A DNA stretch of 64,000 bases from Dokdonella fugitiva (lineage in GTDB: Bacteria > Pseudomonadota > Gammaproteobacteria > Xanthomonadales > Rhodanobacteraceae), in contig NZ_JACGXL010000005.1 of the NCBI RefSeq assembly GCF_014138265.1, positions 339,987-403,986 on the forward strand. Direction: 5' to 3'. Position numbers and translations under genes: made by a program. Below, piece after piece: positions 57,957 to 64,000 of the stretch. How positions within the stretch are numbered: the stretch's first letter is position 1; every line of letters starts with the position of its first letter. Under the pieces are notes generated by a model. It was not told the origin of the DNA and made no database searches. It was given only the letters and a program-made list of their open reading frames with translations.

Positions 57957-58346
57957 ATGCGTCGCTTCTATCTCGTCGGCTTCCTCGTGCTGGTCTGCTT
58001 CGACACCTTCGCGCAGATCTGCTTCAAGCTCACCGCGAACCACGCGCTGCCGCCGGAGGCGAACCTCGCCTGGACGTTGCGCGTGTTGTCGTCGCCGTGG
58101 GTGTACTGCGCGATCGCGTGCTACGTCGGCGCGTTCGTGACCTGGATGACCCTGCTCGAACACGCGCCGATCGGTCCCGCGTTCGCCGCCTCGCACCTCG
58201 AGGTGATCAGCGTGATGGCGCTGTCGGTCGTGCTGTTCGGCGAGCACATCGGCACGCCGCAGTGGATCGGCAGCGCGCTCATCATCGCCGGCATCGTCTG
58301 CCTCGCGATCAGCGAAACCGATGGCGACGCGCCCGCACCGCACTGA
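57957..58346 (+). CDS. Half-size EamA/SMR-like membrane protein (second of pair)
   Basis: A 129-residue, four-TM protein of the same class as its upstream neighbour but well diverged: 'FLVLVCFDTFAQICFKLTAN' has the same Q-x-C-F-K site, 'AIACYVGAFVTWMTLLEHAPI' and 'LEVISVMALSVVLFGEHIG' continue it. The pairing of two unlike half-transporters is typical of ArnE/ArnF-like flippases. Its last 26 bases overlap the aminotransferase gene start, so the three genes are one unit. Confidence 0.87.
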   Translation: MRRFYLVGFLVLVCFDTFAQICFKLTANHALPPEANLAWTLRVLSSPWVYCAIACYVGAFVTWMTLLEHAPIGPAFAASHLEVISVMALSVVLFGEHIGTPQWIGSALIIAGIVCLAISETDGDAPAPH

Positions 58347-59562
58347 GGCGCCGCCCACGGCGGGGCTACCGCCGCGTTGGGGCGACCTGTGGCCGACCGC
58401 GCCGCGGCGCGGCCGCCTCGAACGGCAGGCCGCCGCCTTCGTCGGCGTCGACGATGTGCAGGCGGAGTGCTCGGGTACGGCGGCGCTCGTCGTCGCGCTC
58501 ACCGCGATGCATCGCCTCTCCGGCCGGCGCGTCGTCGTCGTGCCTGCCTACACCTGCCCGCTGGTCGCGATCGCGGTCGCGCATTGCGGCCTCGAACTGC
58601 GCCTGTGCGACCTCGCGCCGGGTTCGATCGACTTCGATGCGCAAGCGCTCGCGCGCGCCTGCGACCGCGACGTGCTCGCGGTGCTGCCGACGCATCTCGC
58701 CGGCCGCGTCGCCGACGTCGCGACGGCGGTCGCGCTCGCGCGGGCGGTCGGCGCGTTCGTGATCGAGGACGCAGCGCAGGCCTTCGGAGCGCGCCGCGAA
58801 CGGCGTTCGGTCGGCCTCGACGGCGACGCCGGCTTCTTCAGCCTCGCGGTCGGCAAGGGCCTGACGACCTATGAAGGCGGCCTGCTCGTGAGCGCGGATG
58901 CGAGCCTGCGGCGCGAGCTGTGGCGCACGAGCCGGGAGATCGTGCCGTGGCGCCTTGACTGGGAACTGCGCCGCTCGCTCGAGCTGCTCGGCTACCATGC
59001 GTGCTACCGCCCATCGCTGCTCCGCCTCGCCTACGGCGCGCCGCTGCGGCGGGCGCTGCGTCGTGGCGATCCGGTGGCTGCGGTCGGCGACGATTTCCCG
59101 ATGCGCATCCCGCTGCACACGCTCGGCCGCTGGCGGCGCAACGTCGGTGCGCGTGCGTTCGCGCGCCTGGCTGCGTTCGTCGCCGATTGCACCTTGCGCG
59201 CGCGTCGGCGGCGCGAACGGCTCGCCGCGATCGCGGGCGTCGAGGTGCTTGGTGATCCCGGCGGCGCGGAGGGCACCTGGCCGTTCTTGTTGCTGCAACT
59301 GGCCGACGAGGCGACGCGCGACGCGATCCTCGCTCGCCTCTGGGGCGAGGGCAGCGGCGTGAGCCGCCTGTTCATCCATGCGTTGCCCGACTATCCCTAC
59401 CTGCGCGGTGTGGTCGCCGCAGCCGACGTGCCCAATGCGCGCCGGTTCGCCGCGACGACGCTGACGATCTCCAACAGTCCCTGGCTCGACGACGCGGATT
59501 TCGAGTCCATATGTACCGTGATCGGCCAGGAGCTGCTGGCGGCGCGCGCGCCAACGCCCTGA
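58321..59562 (+). CDS. DegT/DnrJ/EryC1/StrS-type PLP aminotransferase
   Basis: A 413-residue PLP enzyme of the sugar-aminotransferase class. The Schiff-base lysine is Lys179 in FFSLAVGKGLTTYEGG, and the ring-nitrogen Asp is Asp150 in VIEDAAQAFGA; 'ECSGTAALVVALTAM' and 'VVVPAYTCPLVAIAVAHCG' bind the phosphate and shape the site. The closing part is longer and more arginine-rich than in ArnB, and the exact substrate is not clear. It overlaps the second half-transporter gene by 26 bases. It would supply an amino group to a carrier-bound or nucleotide-bound compound. Confidence 0.88.
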   Translation: MATRPHRTEAPPTAGLPPRWGDLWPTAPRRGRLERQAAAFVGVDDVQAECSGTAALVVALTAMHRLSGRRVVVVPAYTCPLVAIAVAHCGLELRLCDLAPGSIDFDAQALARACDRDVLAVLPTHLAGRVADVATAVALARAVGAFVIEDAAQAFGARRERRSVGLDGDAGFFSLAVGKGLTTYEGGLLVSADASLRRELWRTSREIVPWRLDWELRRSLELLGYHACYRPSLLRLAYGAPLRRALRRGDPVAAVGDDFPMRIPLHTLGRWRRNVGARAFARLAAFVADCTLRARRRRERLAAIAGVEVLGDPGGAEGTWPFLLLQLADEATRDAILARLWGEGSGVSRLFIHALPDYPYLRGVVAAADVPNARRFAATTLTISNSPWLDDADFESICTVIGQELLAARAPTP

Positions 59563-59737
59563 GCGCAATGCGGGGCGTCATCCGGCTGTCGCATGCCGTG
59601 GGCATGCTGGTGGGGCAACCCGACCCCGCCCGGTGACCGAGCGGAATTTGCTGCGCCGCGTCAATGCGTTCGCGTTTTGATCGGTAGACTGCCCGGGCTG
59701 CAGCCACTGTGCAGCCCATCTCCCAGGGGAAATCGTG

Positions 59738-62700
59738 ATGTCGTTCCAATTCGAGCGCTCGCGCAAGGCGCGGGCCGATCGTCCTTTCGTTTCAATTTCC
59801 GCGAAGGCGGCCGGCGCTCTGCTGCTGCTTTCGCTCGCGGCGCCGTCGTTCGCGCAGGTCTCGCTGACCACGCTCGACACGCCGTACACGCAGAATTTCG
59901 ACGCGCTGCCGAACACGGGCACGACCAACGCCTGGACCAACAATGCCACGTTGGCGGGCTGGTACGCGCAGAAGACATCGGGCACCGTCGTCCTCATCGC
60001 CAGCGACGGGTCGTCGAACACGGGTGGCCTGTACAGCTTCGGTACCACGGCGGCGACCGAGCGCGCGCTGGGTTCGGTCGAGTCGAGCGGCACCGGCACG
60101 ATGTACTACGGCCTGCGCCTGGCGAACAACACGGGCTCGACGATCACCTCGCTCGACGTTTCCTACAACGGCGAGCAATGGCGTGACGGCAACGCGACGG
60201 CGCAAACGGTCGCGTTCTCCTACGCGACCGCGGCGAGCTTCACCGGTTCGCTGGCGGAGTTCCAGGCCGCCGGCACGAACGTGGCCGCGTTGAACTTCAC
60301 CAGCCCGGTCAACACGGCCGGTGCCGTCGCCGTCAACGGAAACACGACGGGCCGCGTCAACGGCATCGCGACGACCATCACCGGGCTCAGCATTCCCGCC
60401 GGCACGGAAGTCATGCTGCGCTGGACCGATACGCGCCCCGCATCCGGTTCGGACCACGGCCTCGCCATCGATGATGTCTCGGTGACGCCGCACGCTGCCG
60501 TCTCGCAGCCGAACCTCAGCATCAACGACGTGTCGGTCACCGAGGGCGACGCCGGCACGGCCACTGCGACGTTCACCGTGAGCCTGTCGCAGCCGGCCGG
60601 CGCGGGCGGCGTCACGTTCGACATCGCGACCGCCGACGGCACCGCGAGCGCGGGCAGCGACTACGTCGCGAGCTCGTTGACCTCGCAGACGATCCCGGCC
60701 GGCAGCACGACCTATGCCTTCAACGTCACCGTCAACGGCGACGTGCTGCCCGAGGCCAACGAGACCTACTTCGTCAACGTGACCAACGTCACCGGCGCGG
60801 TCGTGACCGACGGCCAGGGCCTGGGCACGATCGTCGACAACGACGCGCCGCACCTGTCCATCGCCGACGTCTCGCACGCCGAAGGCAACGCGGGCACGAC
60901 GAGCTACGCGTTCACCGTGTCGCTGACGCAACCGGCGGGCCCGGGTGGCGTCACGTTCGACATCGCGACCGCCGACGGCAGCGCGACCGCGCCGTCCGAC
61001 TATACCGCGCAGTCGCTCACCGGCCAGACGATCCCGGCCGGCAGCACGAGCTACACGTTCACCGTGCTCGTCAACGGCGACACGACGAGCGAGCCGGACG
61101 AGGCGTTCAACGTCAACGTCAGCAACGTCGCCAACGCGACCGTCGACGACGCGCAGGCGGTCGGTACGATCGTCAACGACGACGTCAACAAGATCCACGA
61201 CGTGCAGGGCAACGGCGCCGCGACGCCGATCCCGGGCGCGACCGTCACCGTGGAAGGCGTCGTCACCGCCGAATTCCTCGGCTCGGCCAAGCTCAGCGGC
61301 TTCTTCCTGCAGGAAGAGGACGCCGATGCCGACGCCGACCCGAACACCTCGGAAGCGATCTTCGTGTTCTGCGGCTCGTGCACGGCGGGTTCGATCGCCG
61401 AGGGCCAGCGCGTGCGCGTGACCGGCGTGGTCAGCGAATTCTTCAACATGACCGAGCTGACGCCGCCGTCGGCCGCGTCGGTCGTCGTCACCGACGCCGG
61501 CAACCATCTCGCCGAAGTCACGCCGACGACGATCTCGCTGCCGGTCGTGGGCGACATCGACGCCTACTACGAGGCGCGCGAAGGCATGCTCGTCACCTTC
61601 GTCGACACGCTCACGGTGTCCGAGTTCTTCGAACTGCCGCGCTACGGCCAGATCGAGCTGCTGCAGGGCGGCCGTTCGCGCACGTTCACCGAAGACAATG
61701 CGCCGAGCGTCGCCGGCCTCACCGCGCACCTCGACAACCTCGCGCGCCGTCGCGTCATCCTCGACGACGACAACAACGTGCAGAATTCCGTGCTCGCGCA
61801 GCCGAACGGCCAGCAGGCGATGTACTGGCCGCACCAGAACGGCGGCTTCGGCGTCGGCACGCAGGGCGTCGACTACTTCCGCGGCGGCGACACGGTCTCT
61901 GGCCTCACTGGCGTGCTGCATTGGTCGTTCGCCGGCCTGACCGGCACCGACGCATGGCGCATCCGCCCGACGACGGCGCATCCGGTCGCGTTCACGCCGG
62001 TCAACACGCGCCCGGCGACGCCGCCGAACGTCGGCGGTTCGATCCGCGTGGTCGGCATGAACCTGCTCAACTACTTCACGACGATCGACACGACGTCGAG
62101 CTCGAGCTCGGGTCCGTGCGGTCCGGGCGGCACGCTCGACTGCCGCGGTGCGGACAGCGTCGCCGAGCTCAATCGCCAGCGCGAACGCGCGTCGATCGTG
62201 ATCTGCACGCTCAACCCCGACATCGCATCGTTCATGGAGCTCGAGAACACCACGCCGAGCGACACGATCAACGACCTGCTCGGTGCGGTGAACACGCGCT
62301 GCGGCGGCGCGCATCCCTACGCGGCCGCGAGCACCGGCGGAACGCTCGGTACCGACGCGATCCGCGTGCAGATCGTCTATCGCACCGGCGTCGTCTCGCC
62401 GGTCGGTTCGCCGCTCGTCGACCTCGACTCGATCCACGACCGTCCGCCGACCGCGCAGACGTTCGACGTCATCGACGCGACCAATCCCGCGTTCGGCAAG
62501 CGCTTCACCGTCGTCGCGAACCACCTGAAGTCGAAGGGCAGCTGCCCCGGCAGCGGCGTCGATGCCGACCAGGGCGACGGCCAGGGCTGCTGGGCGTCCA
62601 AGCGCACGCAGCAGGCGACGCGCACGATGACGTGGCTCACCAACACCGTGATCCCGGCCGCGGGCGATCCGGACGTGCTGCTGCTCGGCGACTTCAACTC

Positions 62701-64000
62701 GTATGCGAGCGAGACGCCGGTCACCACGCTCGAAGCCGGTGGCTATGCCGACATGGAAACCGTGCTGCACGGCACGAATGCGTACTCGTACCAGTTCGAC
62801 GGCGAACTCGGCCATCTCGACTACGCGTTCGCCAACGCGAGCCTGCAGTCGCAGGTCACCGGCGCCGACGCCTGGCACATCAATGCGGACGAAGTTCCGT
62901 CGTTCGACTACAACGACGAGATCCGCGACACCGGCGAAGCGGCGCAGGAAGAGAAGCCCGACGGTTCCACGCTGGTGCCGCCGCGCGTCGTGTGGGAGCC
63001 GGGCACGCCGTATCGCGCGTCCGACCATGATCCGGTCGTCGTCGGCCTGTTCGGCAGCACCGATCTCGCGATCACCGTGAGCGACTCGCCGGATCCGGTC
63101 ACCGCGGGCAACAACCTCACCTACACCGTCACCGCGACCAACAACGGTCCGGCGACGGCGCCGTCGGCGAGCTGGAGCGACACGCTGCCGGCAGGCACGA
63201 GCTTCGTTTCGCTGCCGGCCGTCGCCGGCTGGAGCTGCACGACGCCGGCGGTCGGCGCGACCGGCACGATCAACTGCAGCAACGCGTCGTTCGCGGTCGG
63301 CAATGCGGTATTCACGCTGACCGTTTCGGTGTCGTCCGGCGTCGCCGGCGGTACCGTGCTCGGCAACACCGTGACGATCACCAGCAGCCTCGGTGACAGC
63401 GCGCCGGGCAACAACAGCGCGACCGCGACGACCACGGTCGCGGGTGCGCCGCAAGGCCACCTCACGATCTCGCCGACGAGTATTCCGTTCGGCAACCAGA
63501 CGGTCGGCACGACGAGTGCGGCGCAGACGGTCACGCTCGGCAACGACGGCACTGCGTCGCTGAACGTGACGGCGCTGACGCCCGCGGCCGCGCCGTTCGC
63601 GCGCGCCGGCGGCACCTGCGCGAACTCGCCGCCGATCACGATCGCGGTCGGTTCGAGCTGCACGCTGACCTACACGTTCGCGCCGGCGGCCGCGGGCGCG
63701 GCCAACCAGACGCTGACGGTGACCGCGAACGCGCCGGGCAGCGGCACGATCGCGCTGAGCGGCACGGGCGTGCCTGTCACGCACACGGTGACGCCGAGCG
63801 TCGGCACGCCGTCGGGCTCGATCAGCCCGAGCACGCCGCAGACGGTCAACGATGGTGCGACGACGGCGTTCACGCTGACGGCCAATGCGGGTTTCCACAT
63901 CGACGCGGTGGGCGGCACCTGCGGCGGCAACCTCGCCGGCGGCACCTACACGACGAATGCGGTCACGGCCGATTGCACGGTGATCGCCAACTTCGCCGCG
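59738..64000 (+). CDS. Large secreted nuclease of the ExeM/NucH type, 3' end outside window
   Basis: An open frame of 1421 codons runs to the window edge. It starts with a signal peptide (about residues 1-40, ending APSFAQ). Next come an adhesive beta domain, two Calx-beta domains (about 258-360 and 371-480), an OB/lamin-tail-like domain (about 484-610), and an endonuclease/exonuclease/phosphatase domain (about 768-1104) with Glu834/Glu836, His929 (NHLKSKG), Asp985-Asn987 (GDFNS) and SDHD at 1095-1098. A DUF11-like, an ASH/HYDIN-like and an InlB-type repeat follow. AGGGGA precedes the ATG. It likely digests extracellular DNA; related enzymes are linked to biofilm dispersal and nutrient gain. 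Confidence 0.93.
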   Translation, partial: MSFQFERSRKARADRPFVSISAKAAGALLLLSLAAPSFAQVSLTTLDTPYTQNFDALPNTGTTNAWTNNATLAGWYAQKTSGTVVLIASDGSSNTGGLYSFGTTAATERALGSVESSGTGTMYYGLRLANNTGSTITSLDVSYNGEQWRDGNATAQTVAFSYATAASFTGSLAEFQAAGTNVAALNFTSPVNTAGAVAVNGNTTGRVNGIATTITGLSIPAGTEVMLRWTDTRPASGSDHGLAIDDVSVTPHAAVSQPNLSINDVSVTEGDAGTATATFTVSLSQPAGAGGVTFDIATADGTASAGSDYVASSLTSQTIPAGSTTYAFNVTVNGDVLPEANETYFVNVTNVTGAVVTDGQGLGTIVDNDAPHLSIADVSHAEGNAGTTSYAFTVSLTQPAGPGGVTFDIATADGSATAPSDYTAQSLTGQTIPAGSTSYTFTVLVNGDTTSEPDEAFNVNVSNVANATVDDAQAVGTIVNDDVNKIHDVQGNGAATPIPGATVTVEGVVTAEFLGSAKLSGFFLQEEDADADADPNTSEAIFVFCGSCTAGSIAEGQRVRVTGVVSEFFNMTELTPPSAASVVVTDAGNHLAEVTPTTISLPVVGDIDAYYEAREGMLVTFVDTLTVSEFFELPRYGQIELLQGGRSRTFTEDNAPSVAGLTAHLDNLARRRVILDDDNNVQNSVLAQPNGQQAMYWPHQNGGFGVGTQGVDYFRGGDTVSGLTGVLHWSFAGLTGTDAWRIRPTTAHPVAFTPVNTRPATPPNVGGSIRVVGMNLLNYFTTIDTTSSSSSGPCGPGGTLDCRGADSVAELNRQRERASIVICTLNPDIASFMELENTTPSDTINDLLGAVNTRCGGAHPYAAASTGGTLGTDAIRVQIVYRTGVVSPVGSPLVDLDSIHDRPPTAQTFDVIDATNPAFGKRFTVVANHLKSKGSCPGSGVDADQGDGQGCWASKRTQQATRTMTWLTNTVIPAAGDPDVLLLGDFNSYASETPVTTLEAGGYADMETVLHGTNAYSYQFDGELGHLDYAFANASLQSQVTGADAWHINADEVPSFDYNDEIRDTGEAAQEEKPDGSTLVPPRVVWEPGTPYRASDHDPVVVGLFGSTDLAITVSDSPDPVTAGNNLTYTVTATNNGPATAPSASWSDTLPAGTSFVSLPAVAGWSCTTPAVGATGTINCSNASFAVGNAVFTLTVSVSSGVAGGTVLGNTVTITSSLGDSAPGNNSATATTTVAGAPQGHLTISPTSIPFGNQTVGTTSAAQTVTLGNDGTASLNVTALTPAAAPFARAGGTCANSPPITIAVGSSCTLTYTFAPAAAGAANQTLTVTANAPGSGTIALSGTGVPVTHTVTPSVGTPSGSISPSTPQTVNDGATTAFTLTANAGFHIDAVGGTCGGNLAGGTYTTNAVTADCTVIANFAA

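Noticed and set aside
59792..63898. Minus-strand frame of over 1300 codons opposite the secreted nuclease
   Set aside because: Dominated by Arg, Asp and Val with no domain; the plus-strand frame carries intact nuclease motifs and a signal peptide.

Overview
The window reads as chromosomal DNA of a very GC-rich gammaproteobacterium, most likely of the Xanthomonadales/Lysobacterales and possibly Rhodanobacteraceae. Three things point there: the flavour of housekeeping proteins such as Mfd, XseA, IspG, CysD and a fused CysNC; an ECF sigma factor linked to a Ser/Thr kinase; and secreted proteins ending in a short [IL]F-x-[DN]-G-F-[ED] tail. This placement is inference from sequence style, not a database match. 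No rRNA, tRNA, CRISPR array, prophage or complete insertion sequence was seen. The window opens inside one secreted-protein gene and ends inside another.

Layout. 1-8.7 kb: the end of a secreted protein, mfd, and an RND efflux adaptor plus pump. 8.7-15 kb: a periplasmic AhpD-like protein, a GNAT enzyme, two MmcQ/YjbR genes, a CDF metal transporter, a LytS/LytTR-type two-component system, a UlaG-like hydrolase and a small anchored protein. 15-25 kb: a PQQ dehydrogenase, a palindromic intergenic element, an Slp-like lipoprotein, a second GNAT, an FG-GAP protein opposite a CadC-like TPR regulator, a KefB-type antiporter and a WS/DGAT acyltransferase. 25-36 kb: lipoproteins and secreted proteins of unknown function, a DapB-like oxidoreductase, an AraC/VOC/SRPBCC group, a TetR-membrane protein pair with a clear operator, and an aldehyde dehydrogenase.

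36-42 kb holds an ECF sigma factor, a secreted beta-helix protein and a transmembrane Ser/Thr kinase on one strand, which looks like a signalling module. 42-52 kb: xseA, a cardiolipin-synthase-like gene, a probable c-di-GMP-related protein, ispG, a PAP2 phosphatase, an EamA exporter, pcp, a cupredoxin and a two-gene micro-operon. 52-55 kb: cysD-cysNC, with a tandem duplication of the cysC tail. 55-59.6 kb: an LprI-like protein, then a divergent mini-cluster of ketosynthase and ACP against two half-size EamA proteins and a DegT-type aminotransferase. The last 4.3 kb encode a large secreted nuclease of the ExeM/NucH type, open to the window edge.

The most notable items are the sigma/beta-helix/kinase module, the ketosynthase-ACP/aminotransferase mini-cluster, the shared C-terminal tail on secreted proteins, the cysC tail duplication, the 170-bp palindromic element, and a lipoprotein mRNA predicted to begin with a hairpin and U-tract.
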